Origin: Onchidella celtica
Taxonomy: Eukaryota; Mollusca; Gastropoda; Systellommatophora; Onchidiidae
Length of the DNA stretch: 64,000 nucleotides
Assembly: GCA_963931925.1 (NCBI GenBank)
Contig: OZ007571.1
Coordinates: 53,692,763 to 53,756,762, forward strand
Direction: 5' to 3'
Position numbers and translations under genes: made by a program. The notes beneath the pieces were generated by a model, which saw nothing but the letters and a program-made list of their open reading frames with translations, was not told where the DNA came from and did not search any database. Of the stretch, positions 12,112-25,246 are shown piece by piece; position 1 is the stretch's first letter; every line of letters starts with the position of its first letter.

Positions 12112-14754
12112 GTCCATACCATTGATACCAATTTCCAAATAATAATTATAATACATGCAGTGACAAGCCAGTGACAATAAGATGTTCATGGCACAACTGA
12201 TCAGCCACAATGGCATGAGTATAATCGACATAATTATCTTGCAAGAAAATACCTCACGAGTCGGCCCCACGGCCAATGGAATTGACCTGCAATTCTAAAG
12301 AACAGTCAGCAAGAGGAGAAATTAGGAATTATTATCCGTTTTTTTTTTTTAATATAGAATAAACTTCTTGTGGACATTTGCTCTTGAGATGATTCTTGAT
12401 AAACATTCTTCTCCCAGACTTTCCAAATAGATTTGATTAATTAAGTCATGTAACTGCAATCCGAGCTTCAAATTCGTACATAAAAACTCAGCACTACTGT
12501 AGGCGGCACTACTGAGTTCCATAATAACCTAATTTACACAAAATTCACCGAGTACCTTACAGGCATTCTGATAATCTTAAAGCGCTTCACACGCTCCACA
12601 AAACCTCCCAACAATAGTGTCAGGTTAAAGAACTGACCCCAGCGCGCACTGTAACTACTTGTGTACAAAACTGAACTTCCGTTCATTGAAAAGCGTTGCA
12701 CCTTAATATCTAAAATTTCGTTCGTAGAACGGAGCTGTAGACAAGCGCCGGTGTAATGAAAGATGGACAAAATAGTGCTTTCATTTCTGAAGTCTTGGGA
12801 GACTAAGTAGGAGATTATGGCAAACGGTGTACAGTGTACAGATTTTATTTATTTCATTCGCAAGACAGTCGTGTTTCAGCGATGTGGCTGATACTATTTC
12901 AGCATCGTAAAATGATGACGACAAAATTTTGGTTGCCTTGTCTTACTGTTTGCTTTCTTCGCGTAAAAATGTATGTTTTCGAAGATTATTCTACCGCACA
13001 AAGATGAGAGCAAATTGGTAAGGCAATTGTTTATTTCACGATCTTCTGAGACGCCACCTGTTGGCTTCGAAAAGGGGGTCTTTTTTAGGTCTAATATAAT
13101 GTTGAACTTTTTGAACTTCTGAATTATTGAAGTTCCCAGACAGATATTTGTCCTAACTTAACGCTTTGTTTTCTGAGATTCCAAGATTTGATTTTGCACG
13201 GTACAATTCGCAAACAATGCTTTCATTCGTGTTAAATTTGTTGATGATTTTCTTTGATATGGTGAGATTGCCATTATATCTACCGAAATCACCCTGTCGT
13301 AGACATGGGCATGGTATTTAGATATGATTAAGTCGCACTGGTAAGCAAAGGGCCAAAGAGCGTCTCCGTGGAACTGCATGTTTGAGTTTAAAGAAGAATG
13401 TTTCAATTCAGTAAATACTCCGCGTGATACAGAAGGGTGGGGGGGGGGGGGGAGCGTTAATTTTTTCCTCAGCTTGACAGTTGTTGCTCTCCTACCATGT
13501 GTGAGTGAAAGAGAGAGAGAAATAGTTATAATGTTGAGAAAGGGAACGTTTGCCTTGAGAAAGACTAACAAAAAAAAAAAAAAAAATTTGTTCCAAAGAG
13601 TTTGTGGTGTGATGTGACGCAGTTCGGCAACTGCTTTTTTTTCTCTTGGACTTTCCTCCCACCCGCCCACCTTTCCTTCTCACTCCCACCCCTTCTCTTC
13701 ACTCTTTTTGGTTGTTTCTGTTTGTGAATTAAATTATTGTAGCCAGGTAAGATCTTGCTTCTCAGAATGAAAGTCTCTTCTAAGTCTTATGTAATAGGTC
13801 TATCTTCCCTGACAACATATTACTTTCATTTCGTCATCGTTTCCCTAAGACTGTGGTAACTCAAACATTCGAAAAATTGATTTTTGTATATTATTCAACA
13901 ACGTTAATTCCACATTGAATGATCTTGGTTATAGACTAACAATCCGAAAAATAATTGAATAACAAACTGGCAAGAATTCATCATAACTAGACCTGTTGTG
14001 CTAAAATAATACAGTTTGTTTTTTTTCTTGCTTCTCCTGAAAAGTGGCCAAAACCGATTGCTAAAGTTTTGGGAAACGGTGACGATTTCATATAATTTGC
14101 TTCCTTAAATTCTAAACATTCGGGCGGGCAGTAAACATCTTCCTTCTCCCACAGTCCAAGCCAGAGTCTTTACAGAAGAATTATTACTTTTGTCAAAATG
14201 TCTCTGTGGCAGTTATCAAGTGCTAATGGTTACATTTTGCATCCAGGGAAATGTCCTAAGGCCTAATTCCTACCTGGTCACAGTCATGTCAGTCCTAAAA
14301 GTCTAAATCTCTGCACTGGGCCCCTGTATAGCTTAACAAGAAAAACTCTGACAGTTAAAATTCCTTTACCTTGTAGAATGTGTTCGTCTTTCGGTTTCTT
14401 TTTGTGCAGTGTCGGTACATCCTGGTCATAATAATAACAGATCTCTCTTCCTATGAATGCATATTATTTATTACCAGATCATTCTGCGAGGCAAGCTTAC
14501 TTAGCTAACCATGTCATGTTATTCCATTCTTTCTACTATGATTGTCCTTTGGATGCTATATAAAATATACTCTGTTACTTTCCTTCTCCATTCACGATGT
14601 ACTTTTACTTGTATGCTTTACCATTTAGGTAGACAATAAACATCTTTTTCACAACATGCACACAGTTGATTTTTCTTTCATTAAATTCTTCCTTGCATTG
14701 AACCTACAGACTGTGGTATTCTTTCTTTTTACTTTGTATGTTTGTCGACCAGTG
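12112..14754. other. Non-coding stretch, no gene seen
   Basis: The longest frame, on the minus strand at 13158-13670, crosses poly-C, poly-T and CT-rich tracts and has no domain character. I do not accept it as a gene. G13 at about 13440-13452 and A17 near 13570 are the notable runs. Confidence 0.55.
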
Positions 14755-15010
14755 TGAGCAACATAGAGGGGAGAGGGGGAGTGACAAGAGAGGTGATGGG
14801 GAGGAGAGGAGGGAGTGAGAGGGCGAGGGGCGAGAGTGGAAGAGATGGGGGGGAGGGAAGGGTGGGAAGAGGAGGGAGAATACAGGGGAGGGAGTGGAGA
14901 GAAGGGAAAGAGAGGGGGGGGAGAGGAGATCAGAAAGGGGAAGAGGAAATGGAGGGAAGAGGGGAGGGGGAATAGGGGAGGGACATGGAGAGGGGTCTGG
15001 GAAGAGATGT
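14755..15010 (+). repeat. Purine-rich (GGGA/GAGA) tract
   Basis: About 250 bp made almost wholly of G and A on the + strand, built of variable GGGAGA/GGAGAG words. Open frames in it are composition artefacts. Confidence 0.8.
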
Positions 15011-15827
15011 AGATGGGGTTATCCCTGGCGTTGCCAGGTTTCTTTGCTGGTCTTCAGTAAAAACAGCAGTAAAAACAAATGCTCTGAGCTGCATTTTATA
15101 GTTGTAACACAACACATTGATACATCGGACACAATACCTGGCTACAAACTATAAAATTTAATAGTAATAATGATATAATAAAAGGGATGTAATAGACTTT
15201 AATGTAATAAAAAATCTCCCCAATGCCTCGTTGAAACTCTGGCCAGAAACAACAAACAATAAATGTTCAAGTTTAATGGCTGCAATTAACCAGATAGTTG
15301 CATCTCGTGTTGGTGTGTACAAGCTATTGAGCCAGGAAAAAGCAAACTGTGCTGTACAACACTCAAATCCGGGTTTAAATATTGAGGGTGGGGTGGGGGG
15401 GGGGGACGCTGTGCACGGCAGTTTCCATGGGTCCTTTCATACACACAAATTAAAATATTGTGCAAAATCATTGAATTTATACATCAAAGACGTCTGTTTA
15501 GTGTTTGTTAATTGGTGCTTGTTAATTTACACATCTAAGTCTTTTTGATGCATGTAAGTTACAATTGACAGATACGTGTACATAATGTTAAGTAATTTAT
15601 ATCCGAAGTGAATAATGTCTACATGTAAATGTGTACCAACAAAACTCCACCTAGATGTATAGGTAGGACCAATTGCAAGGAACATAGCCATACTGTTTTG
15701 TACTCTTCAGTTTGCATTGATAACAATGGCTGACTCAATAATTTACACAACAAAGATACACTCATTACCATAATTTTGTATGGGGGTGGGAGGGGGGGGG
15801 CAACCGTACCTTTTGTACAAATCCGAC

Positions 15828-15916
15828 CTTAGAAACACCCACGGGCATATTATGCAGAGACATGCTGCTATTACACTGTAATAGTAGATAGTAGCATGTC
15901 TCCGGGCGTGTCTAAG
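15828..15916. repeat. Small inverted repeat / hairpin
   Basis: The left arm CTTAGAAACACCC... AGACATGCTGCTA pairs with the right arm TAGTAGCATGTCT... GGGCGTGTCTAAG. Together they form an ~89-bp foldback with a short loop around 15875. It is likely a small MITE. No coding capacity. Confidence 0.5.
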
Positions 15917-16627
15917 TAAAAACAATAACGCCTAGATCATATCACATTGAAATTGCGCAACCGTCCGGATATTTGTCACCTATGATTTATTAGACAACTT
16001 TGCCATGATATCAGCTCAAAAATACAATCCAAGCTCGTTTTCAGAGATAAAATATCTCCGCAGTTGTTGATTTCTCCCCGCATTCCTACCTTGTTAGTTC
16101 AACAGTGGAATATAATTATCAATCATTAAATTTGATTATTGACAAACCTTACAGATTGCACCTGGAACTGGTCTCAGGGGGTGAATTTGGACACTATACA
16201 CACACAAAAAACAATAAACTTGCTCAAATTTCATTGGCTGTCTCCCACACACAAGTAAATTCCTCAATGCTTAATTATTGCTATCCCCTGTTCTTCTTCT
16301 CTTTTATCTCAGAGACACTAAACACTGGCCGTCCTTGATAATTCTGCCCCCCCCCCCACCCCACAAAAAGCCACACGTAGTTTTGGCACCCTGCCCAAGA
16401 TACCCCCCCCCTCTCCCGCCCACCCACCCTCTTCCTTCGTTTCTACACCGCGACGCGAGCCAAGTCGAACTCGGCTAGCGCATAAGAAAAAGAGAACTCA
16501 ATAAACCTCAATGTATCAGAGGAAACGCTATCCGCCTACGAGTAGAATCGGCTCTGTTCTGCATCGCGAATCGCGTTAGTTGAACAGGGTTTTTACGCGT
16601 GTGCTGTGCGGTCGTATTTTTAACTAG

Positions 16628-16781
16628 TCGAACACTCACTCTCAACAAGTGTCTTCTCGAGTGGGACATGTGCTTTTGTCATTGACAGAGGGACTTTATG
16701 TTACATCGTGTCCAGCTGAGGACGGCAACGGCAGGCCTTCGTGTACAGTGTACTTGGATTTTGTTCTGAATCAGCCACGAG
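16628..16781 (+). CDS. Candidate orphan exon (uncertain)
   Basis: An open frame without ATG runs from just after an in-frame stop (16625-16627) to a strong splice donor, GAG|GTAAGT at 16781/16782. A possible acceptor TTGACAG ends at 16688, which would give a ~93-bp exon. The C-terminal part reads GLYVTSCPAEDGNG followed by a second Cys and VYLDFVLNQPR, which has a balanced, protein-like composition in a locally CpG-rich stretch. I do not recognise the family and could not find flanking exons, so this may be chance. Confidence 0.25.
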
Positions 16782-16787
16782 GTAAGT

Positions 16788-17285
16788 GACATTTTGAGAG
16801 GGAACGAACAATGTTGATGATTGATTGAGTGGCTTGAGTAAGAAAAGAAAAGGAAACGGGGGTGCTTAGGTTGAGGGGAGAGTAAGTTTATCATAAGACT
16901 AATGTTGTAGAAAATTAATAACACCATTTTTTTTGTGCCCACAATAACGCTTTACGTCCCATTAATTTAAAGTGCAGGATTTAATCCTGGGTAAAAAAAC
17001 ATCTGACAGGGGAATTTAAGTTGCATAGAATGGAAAGACATTGGTTTAAAGACTCTTAAATGCTGAGGCAATTGATGTGCTCCTAATTGACACATCTGTT
17101 ACAAAACATGCATGTCGTACTACACCCACTGTGCAAGAGTGGTAGAAAATAGGTTATCCGCCTACAGTTCAACCTGTTAATAACAAGAAACGGAGAATGT
17201 GAACAAGAAAATGTTACTCCCCGGCGTGCGTTTTTTTAAAGACCTTTCTCTTTTTCTGTAACTTTTTTCAACTCTCCCCCCCCCC

Positions 17286-17320
<35 letters not shown>

Positions 17321-18289
17321 CATACAAACAGACATGCATATATACACATGCTGTTTGCGGCTGAGTGAAAATTTTGTGATTTCAGTTTTCCTTTTTTTAT
17401 TTATCCACGAGGCTTAATTTGAGAAAGGCATGTCAATGAAGTTATCTTTTTTTTCCCTCTGTGTGTGTGTGTGTGTGCGTGTGTGTGTGTGTATGTGTGT
17501 GTGTGTATGTGAAAGCATTTGGTAGGTGTCGCCATCCAGTCAAGATATACTAAACTATCCATTACACTGTCCTTGTCCGTGGTCTAAATCCTGTGTTTCC
17601 AGGTTGAGCGGATAGCGGGTCAACGATAAGATTAGGCTCAATTTAGGGGTTGAACAGGGTTAGGGACAAATTTAGGGTATCTTGGCTGGGCGGTCGGGAC
17701 GTACGTTGGTTTTTTTGTTGTTGTTTGTTTGTTTTGTTTTAATTGGTTGAGTCAGTGGCCTGAGCCCATGACTAATGTCGTTTTAAGGCTGTAGGACTGG
17801 TCAAACCCGCTCTAGTCGTTCTGTTACCAGTTCCGTCACCAAATGCACTAGATCTATACACATTTCTCAAGCTCGAACAGACCCATACAAAAACAATGTT
17901 AACAGAGTCTTCCCTTAATTGCAAGTGACCTTGCTAACCTGTTACCGCCTTAGGCGGAGTCCCTTTAAAAACAAAGAACCCCTGTTCATGTCACACCCTT
18001 GGTCTTTGAAAAGAACCCGTCGGATAGTTGGGAAACAGTTCAAGCGAAACTACTTATTGAATATCCAATAGTGTCATTTACGTAGTTCATTCGTTACGCC
18101 CTGTCAATAATATATCAATATGATTTTCCTCATGGCTGTGCCCTAAAAACGATTTCCGCTTTGTGCCATAAATCGGGTGAATGCGTGCTGTACCGCATAG
18201 CTTAAATCCAGTGGCTGTTTCCTTGACCTCAGGACTATCACTATTGTCCCAATTGTTGGGAGTCACTCAAGTGTGACATTTTTTTAGCG
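16788..18289. other. Non-coding stretch with microsatellites
   Basis: Holds a C run followed by (TC)n at about 17275-17321 and a (GT)n tract at about 17459-17512. No gene signal was seen. The right part leads into the presumed 5' region of the LINE. Confidence 0.55.
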
Positions 18290-19050
18290 TGTGGACCATA
18301 GTGGACAGGCGTGTTTCTGAAAGCCTACCTGCGCCGTGCTTTGGTCTAATTATATCAGACTATGATATGTCAGGCCAGAGTTTTCTGCTATTGTATGACA
18401 GTACACAATACAGCCTGCTACTGTCACCCCCACTGTCTTGTGGGTCATCTCGGGAGAGAGGAAGACTAGGGGAAGGTAACCCTGAATACAAATACCACAC
18501 TGCCTTGTGTGTTGCTATGATAGCAAAGGCTATGGGAGTAAACCCAGACAGAAAATCAGGAGTGGAGACCCGAAGGTGGTTGTCAGGGAGAACTGCATCA
18601 AACTGGCTTCCAGCATCTCCTGCAGCCGGACTAGTTCCAAATGTATTGACCTGGTCTCTCCCTTGGGTTTAACTAGAATGGCAGAGAGAGGGGTGGTGCC
18701 TCTGGGCAAAGCACCATCTCTTAAAAATAGCCCAGGCAAGGCAGCAAAACGAGGAGGCGTTTGCTCGGGCTTGGCAAGCGTCTGTCTCTCCTCTATAAGC
18801 CCACCCATTTCCGATTTGGAGAGGACACTCCAGCCATCCGTTACGGATGGGCACAACACGGGAGGTGGCAGTTACCGGTGATATGCTCAATCCATTTGGC
18901 GTACGGATGAGCGCCAGGGGTCCCCTCTGTCGGTGGGAGCGGCTTTTCAGCTGCATTGATCAACTACCGCCCGCCGTAACCTGGGCAGCCCCCAGGCAGT
19001 TGGGTGTTGTTCCGCCACGTCAGCCTGCTTCATAAGGTGGTTGGAGCTAG

Positions 19051-19232
19051 ACCAAAAGTCAAAAAGCTGACGTAAAGTGTGCACCTGGCAAAAACAGAAA
19101 AATACTAAAACTTGGTACCTGGAACGTCAGAACAATGCGCCCAGGCTTGCAACAGCAAGATCTCACTAATATTGACTCCATCAGGAAATCCCAAATTATT
19201 GATCGAGAACTTCAGCTACTAAACATCGACAT
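19051..19232 (+). CDS. LINE endonuclease, N-terminal part
   Basis: The frame opens after an in-frame stop at 19048-19050 and carries KLGTWNVRTM, the first conserved block of APE endonucleases (the catalytic Asn of the 'WNVR' motif). It then reads IDRELQLLNIDI up to the LTR insertion. The only early Met lies inside the conserved block, so the true start must lie upstream or this copy has lost it. The 5-bp target GACAT (19228-19232) is the last sequence before the LTR. The same frame resumes after the second GACAT at 20472-20476. Confidence 0.75.
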
Positions 19233-20471
19233 TGTCACAAATCCCAGACTGGGAAAGGTAATAGTTTATGACAGGACGACAATCACGAACAAACAAGTTT
19301 AACACTTAACAAAACAACCCATCAGACTCACACATTTATTAAACATAATTATACATACAATAGCGCAACTACATATATTATATTATTGAAATGACTGCCG
19401 TACAACGGCCTTATTCTCACACACACGCTCCCTCGGATCCACAATCCGGTAGTTACTCCTAAAGGCACTTCGGCCTCAGCCTCTCCCCTCAGGGTCTTAA
19501 TAGTACATTAATGATTCACTGGCACCGCAGTCTCTCAATATCACCTTCCTATTGTCATACACCTTAGCACTCCCCTAGCACCTCCGCAGGGCAATAACAC
19601 ATTATTATTTCCATAGCCATCAACATGGCAACAACATAATATCAGTTCACTAGCCTATCAACATGGCAACAATATAGTATCTCATTCACTCTCATATCTA
19701 CGTCCCTGTCCGTGGCCTGACTGCCACGACTTTAGGTGCCTCTACTGTCCTGCACTGACAGCCTCACTTCTGGCCTATGTGTGGCCCCCGGCCCTATGCT
19801 GGCCTATCCCCTGTGCTCATCGAGGTGGCTCTGCGGCCCGTCCCCGACACCTACAAGAATAACATTACATTGGTATAATATCCTACCATTTCTATTCACT
19901 CCACCTCTCCTTACAATCCATGAAGCGTACACACACTAGTTCACCTTTCACTCACCACACATCTTACGGTAACACACTTCCATCGGAGTACACACTACTC
20001 ACTCGCGCTACAAATCCATGAACTCACTTTCATCTATCGCTCGTGGCGCACATTGCTATATCCAATATCAAGGACTTCCACATTCCTCACATATACTTAT
20101 TCACATCATGGTAATAGACGAATATAATATAATACATCAATCATAATAATCAATCAACGTTCTACATACCAGTCATAACTGGAAAGACTCTCACTAGTCT
20201 TCTCGACTGCTTCCCTTTATGTCCGCCCGATGGGCTTTTATTCACAGGTCCGATCCGTAGGACCTTCTAACTTGCAGTGATAGTAATCCAGCGCTTTCGC
20301 CTCATTCAGACTTCCACACCACTCATACACGCACGCTTTTCCCACTTGTCTGCATGAGTTATTTTTACTCTTCCCCTTTCACGTCTTTTCCTATCCGTCT
20401 GTCGTGAGCTCTTCTTATTCTACACCCGCTCTGTAGCAATCCCCTTAATTGCACTCACTCCACTCGTGACA
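19233..20471 (-). mobile_element. Solo LTR (~1.24 kb), copy 1
   Basis: The element begins TGTCACAAATCCCAGACTGG and ends CACTCGTGACA, so it has TG...CA termini with a short TGTCAC/GTGACA inverted end. It is flanked by a perfect 5-bp duplication GACAT (19228-19232, 20472-20476). These features and the length fit a solo LTR of an LTR retrotransposon. An AATAAA near one end, read on the minus strand, suggests minus orientation. There is no internal coding region. It sits inside the LINE coding region and is therefore younger than the LINE. A second copy at 46352-47527 is clearly related but diverged. The family is not assigned. Confidence 0.75.
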
Positions 20472-20476
20472 GACAT

Positions 20477-23400
20477 CGCTGCCCTTCAAGAAACTCGACT
20501 TCCCGACTCCGGGTCAGTCAAAGAAGAAAACTACACCTTCTTCTGGCAGGGCCTTAGCAGCGAACAGCCGAGAATCCACGGCGTGGGCTTCGCCGTAAAA
20601 AACTCCCTTATCAATTCGATCGCAACTCCAATTGGAGTGTCAGAACGCATCATGACACTCAGACTGGACACCCGGTCTGGTTTTACCAACATTATCTGTG
20701 TCTATGCCCCAACACTTACCTCCTCTGACGAAACCAAAGACATTTTCTACGAGGCATTGCAGAGGACTCTCCACAACATCCCTCTCACCGAAGGCCTGCT
20801 AATTCTGGGTGACTTTAACGCTCGAGTGGGAGCAGATCACTCCGCATGGCCAAAGTGCATTGGGCACTTCGGCATTGGCAACATCAACGAAAACGGGCAG
20901 CGCCTTCTGGAGCTATGCTCCGTAAACTCATTATGTGTTACAAACACGTACTTTGACCTTAAGAGATGCCAAAGAACATCATGGCGCCATCCCAGGTCTG
21001 GCCATTGGCATCAATTAGATCTTATTCTCTCAAGGAGGAAGAGTTTGGGCTGTATAAAAATAACTCGTTCCCTCCACAGTGCTGACTGTGACACCGACCA
21101 TGCACTGGTAGTCAGCAAAATCAAAATTTCGGCCAAGAAAATATACAGATCAAAAGCCCCTTCAATCCCTAAGATCAATGTAACAGCAATCAGAGATGAA
21201 TCAAATAGAAAGTCATTTGAAAAGTTATTTGCTGAAAGCATGGATAATGTCACCCAATGTGACTCGGTAGATGAAACATGGAACACTCTCAGTTCAAAAA
21301 TTCATGACTGTGCCATCAAGTCTTTTGGACAGCATAAAGTTTCAAACAACGACTGGGTAGCCCAGAACAGCGAAATTCTCCTACCTCTCATTGAGCAAAA
21401 GAAATCTGCTTTCAATGAGTATAACAAAAATTGCAATCAGAGTACAAAAACTTGTTTGAAAAATGCAAAAGCTAAACTTCAGCTGGAGGTAAGACGTTGC
21501 GCCAACAAATACTGGACAGACTTGTGTAACAGCATACAAGAGGCAAATGAAAAGGGAGATATGAAAACCGCCTTTAGTCAGATGAAAGTAGCTCTTGGGC
21601 CAATCATCACCAAAAGCGCCCCACTTAAGTCTGTAAATGGTGAACCCATCACAGATAAAAATGAACAACTGAATAGGTGGGTAGAGCATTACTCTCTGTT
21701 GTATTCAACTGAGAAAAATATTCCACCAGATTTTGAGGAACACCTCCAAAAACTGCCAATAATGGCCGAACTTGACGCTGAACCTTCCTTAGTCGAGCTT
21801 TCCAATGCAATCGACCACCTGTCTGCTGGAAAAGCCACAGGAAGTGACAACATTCCTGCAGAGGTATTAAAAGACCTAAAAGGCCCACTATTACCACACC
21901 TGTATAATCTGTTACTGCAGTGTTGGAAAGAAGGCGTGATACCACATGATATGAGAGACGCCAAAATTGTCACACTTTACAAGAACAAAGGAGACAAAGG
22001 CGACTGCAACAACTATCGAGGCATATCCCTCCTCAGCATTACTGGAAAGGCTTTTGCTCGCGTCATCCTCTGCCGCCTTCAACAACTGGCGGAAAAAGTC
22101 TTACCAGAAACACAATGTGGCTTTCGAAGCAAACGATCAACTATTGACATGATATTTGCACTTCGGCAAATCCAAGAAAAATGTAAAGAACAAAACAGGC
22201 CGCTTATAACATGCTTTGTGGACCTAACAAAGGCTTTCGACACCGTAAGCCGATCTGGCCTGTATGCAGTCCTTAAATCCATAGGCTGTCCACCAACATT
22301 GCTAAAACTTATTGCATCCTTCCACACTGACATGAGGGCATGTGTCAACTTTGAGGGCTGCACATCCAATTCATTTGCTGTAAACAGCGGTGTGAAGCAG
22401 GGATGTGTTCTTGCTCCTACCTTATTTGGTATATATTTTGCAGCCCTACTCAAGAATGCCTTTGGTCAATGTTCAGGTGGAGTACTTATTAACACCAGAG
22501 TGGACGGCTCCATTTTTAATGTTGCCAGACTAAAAGCAAAATCTCGTACAGAGCATATTATGTTACAAGAGCTCCTCTTCGCAGATGATGCTGCAATCGT
22601 GGCCCACGATGAAACCACGCTCCAGGCTCTCATCAATAGCCTTGCCAAAGCCTGTGACAAATTCATGCTAAAGATCAGTGTCTCAAAAACTGTAGTTTTG
22701 ACACAAGGCTTGAGAAACCCCAACCCAATCATGCTGAATGGCTCTCCTCTGGAGCAAGTGGGAAAATTCTGCTACCTAGGCTCAACCATCAGTGGTAGCA
22801 CAGACATAACAACTGAAATAAATGCCAGAATAGGAAAGGCGGCCACAGCTTTTGGCAAACTCTCAAAAAGGGTGTGGAACAATAGCAAGCTGACCATCAA
22901 AACAAAGGTACTCGTGTACCAAACTTGCGTCCTAAGCACCCTGCTGTATGGCTCAGAGACATGGACCACCTACTCCAAACATGAAAGATCCCTCAACTCC
23001 TTCCACCTGCGCTGCCTACGCAAAATTCTCAAGATCAAGTGGCAAGACAGGATCTCAAATATCGAAGTTCTGAGCCGAGCCAACATTCCATCAACTCAGG
23101 CTCTCCTAGGCAAAAAAAGACTGCGGTGGCTTGGACATCTCCACCGTATGGAAAATGATCGCATCCCCAGACAAATTCTCTACGGGGAACTTGCTACTGG
23201 CAACCGACCAAGAGGTAGGCCACATCTGCGATTCAAAGACACTTGCAAGGTCACGATGAAAGCATTCAACATTGACCCCAATGAATGGGAGAACCTTGCA
23301 AATGATCGAAGCAGATGGAGACAAAAATTGCGCAGTGGCACGCTCGCAATAGACTTCAAGGCAAAAGAAACATACCTGACAAAACGACAGAGGCGGAATG

Positions 23401-23510
23401 AAAACACTCGCCAAAGTGAACCCAAAAGACTGACCTGCAATCACTGCCATCGCACTCTCGGGTCAAACATTGGTAGAATAAGCCACGTGAGAAGCTGTCA
23501 GTCAAAGTGA
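20477..23510 (+). CDS. LINE endonuclease/reverse transcriptase, main part
   Basis: About 1010 residues remain open to the stop. Counting from 20466, APE endonuclease motifs come first: IAALQETR, LILGDFNARVG (about residue 112), WRHPRSGHWHQLDLI and CDTDHALV. The reverse transcriptase follows with NNYRGISLLS, motif A DLTKAFDT (about 586), motif B GVKQGCVLAPTLFG, and the catalytic FADDA (about 705). Then come FCYLGSTIS and a C-terminal region with YGSETW, GNRPRGRP and a CNHCHRTL...H...C finger near residues 990-1012. The enzyme would nick target DNA and copy its own RNA (target-primed reverse transcription). The catalytic residues I can see are present and the frame has no internal stop downstream of the LTR, so this copy looks fairly young apart from the insertion. 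Confidence 0.9.
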
Positions 23511-23580
23511 AAGTGAATATTCTAGCTGCTAAGACCGTCTGTAAAGACGCTAAAGGCCATATATGACGTTGCAAAACGTA

Positions 23581-24426
23581 CTTTACATAAATCTCGGTGT
23601 TTATGTAGGACAACCGCAAGTGTGCTCACACAAACATGAAAGCTTCGCCTGTAGACCGATCCTTTCAGTAGACCTGCCTCATATCCTAAAATGTACATAG
23701 ACTGTATTAAATTTATTCAGCGATTCGGGCGTCTATTTACAATGCCTCTTTACAATTTTGTTTTGAAAATGATCACGCAGGAGATTCGGATTCTCTGAAG
23801 ATAAAGCGTGTCTTTAAAAATATGTATACACACATTTTGAATTATTAGTGCAGTGTCACGACAGGTACACCCAAGCTTTATAATTCAAATTAAAGAGGAC
23901 ATGTATTGTGTAATTATTTGAGTTTTGTCATGTGTTCAAACTGATGACCGTTCTAGGCAAGAGATTGGTGACAACACACTTCAATAGAGTTGCAAAATAA
24001 TCGCTTTATATAATTATATGTTTTTCGAGATACCTCATAGGTCTATTATTTAATTCCAGATCCGACACCGGTCGCCTTTTGGCATACCAATTAGGCAATT
24101 AGGCAGTTTAGATATTATCTAGATCTATCTTATAAAAACACACAAAAAAATCGCACGGGGCTTTTACCAAGACCTGCCGTTGCTCATACTGCTCGGATTT
24201 ACGTGAAATTTTAAAGGTGCCTTCATTTCGAAGGGTCTTTATGTTAGATCTGTAGGCTCTTTGGTTAGATTTTGAGGCTCCAAATGGTGGAAAGGTTTTG
24301 TTTTTTGAGTTTGCCTGGCATCGGGGGATAAGTTTAGAAAACCAGTTCAAAGTCACGTGTTGCTCAAGGGATGCATTTCTGAGAGCACGTATGCTTAAGT
24401 AAAGCTTCGAGACTGTTCAGTAGGTC
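23581..24426. other. Non-coding stretch, no gene seen
   Basis: Follows the LINE 3' region. Only short frames and AT-rich sequence are present. The exact LINE 3' end could lie somewhere in the first ~150 bases. Confidence 0.5.
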
Positions 24427-24627
24427 TAAGCTGTGTTTTCAGGTGTACGGAAACGGAAAAAGCAACGGAAACGTCAAAAATCCATCACGTAGTCAAAAGC
24501 AAGAGTGTTTCCACATGTACGGAAATGGCGTTTCTGTACACATGAAACTTTTCTGTTTCGCGACTTGAAGGGTTTCTGACGTGTCGTTTACCGTTTCCGT
24601 TTCCATACACATGAAAACATAGCTTAA
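24427..24627. mobile_element. Foldback MITE, copy 1 (TAAGCTG family)
   Basis: Both ends are inverted: TAAGCTGTGTTTTCA...GTACGGAAACGGAAA on the left and TTTCCGTTTCC...ATGAAAACATAGCTTAA on the right. An inner palindrome (ACATGTACGGAAATGGCGTTT against its mirror) gives a multi-stem foldback. Copies also lie at 41563-42564 and 56254-56602. No coding capacity; target duplication not resolved. Confidence 0.7.
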
Positions 24628-25196
24628 CCCTTTGACTACCAAAGCCGTGAGAGCTGGATTTTCTGAAATCTTCTTGATGTTGGCTATCTGATTTTCATTC
24701 CCATTTAGGAGAGCCACTGTGAAGCTAAATTATGATCTTCATCTGCAATTCAAAGTTATTAATTGAGAACAAAAAACGTATAACTGATGGAGCGCTAAAG
24801 AATTCTCAACAATGCCGTGCTGGTACTGAAAGGGTTAATGTCTACACAGTTCCTTTCCCTAAACTGAATCTTCATTCACGTAGAGGTCTGATATTTCCTG
24901 CAGATTTCGTTAAAAACTGTAATTTGGTAAGAACTACTACGCTCAACGTGGAACGAAACATTTTGTTGTTCACGTTGCACCATTTTCATTAACGTCCTCG
25001 CTGCATTTGGACGTAACAGGAGAGTACGCTCGCAGTATGTGAAGCATTTCAGGCAGTATTTCTGGGTACTGATGACTTTAAAAAAAAAAAAATCCATGAA
25101 AGTATTAAATTTTATCTATTTAGGTCAAACTGAAATCTTCTGCTTGCAGTCTCATTGTGACGGACTTCAAAGTGGATAGCTTTTAGTACAAGGATT
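24628..25196. other. Non-coding stretch, no gene seen
   Basis: Short open frames only, including one at 24732-24992 with no recognisable domain. Nothing else is supported. Confidence 0.5.
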
Positions 25197-25214
25197 CCCC
25201 CCCCCCCCACCCTT

Positions 25215-25246
<32 letters not shown>

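Larger units (their letters stand above)
18290..23580 (+). mobile_element. APE-type LINE, split by a solo LTR
   Basis: A non-LTR retrotransposon on +. The GC-richer 5' region (about 18290-19050) resembles a LINE leader but its left limit is uncertain. The coding part begins near 19051 with the endonuclease start (KLGTWNVRT), is interrupted at 19233-20471 by a solo LTR, and continues to the stop at 23510. A 3' untranslated tail follows and its end is not sharply visible. The protein has an apurinic endonuclease domain, a reverse transcriptase domain and a C-terminal CCHC-like finger. Database relatives of this type are often mislabelled 'craniofacial development protein 2-like'. I do not assign a clade by eye. 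Confidence 0.85.

Noticed and set aside
13158-13670. Minus-strand frame of 170 codons
   Set aside because: Runs through poly-T, CT and poly-C tracts and lacks any recognisable domain or good flanking signals.
18289-19035. Overlapping frames of 95-127 codons on both strands
   Set aside because: Better explained as the LINE 5' region. No ORF1-like gag/zinc-knuckle features were seen.
21011-23619. Several minus-strand frames opposite the LINE
   Set aside because: Shadows of the reverse transcriptase frame.
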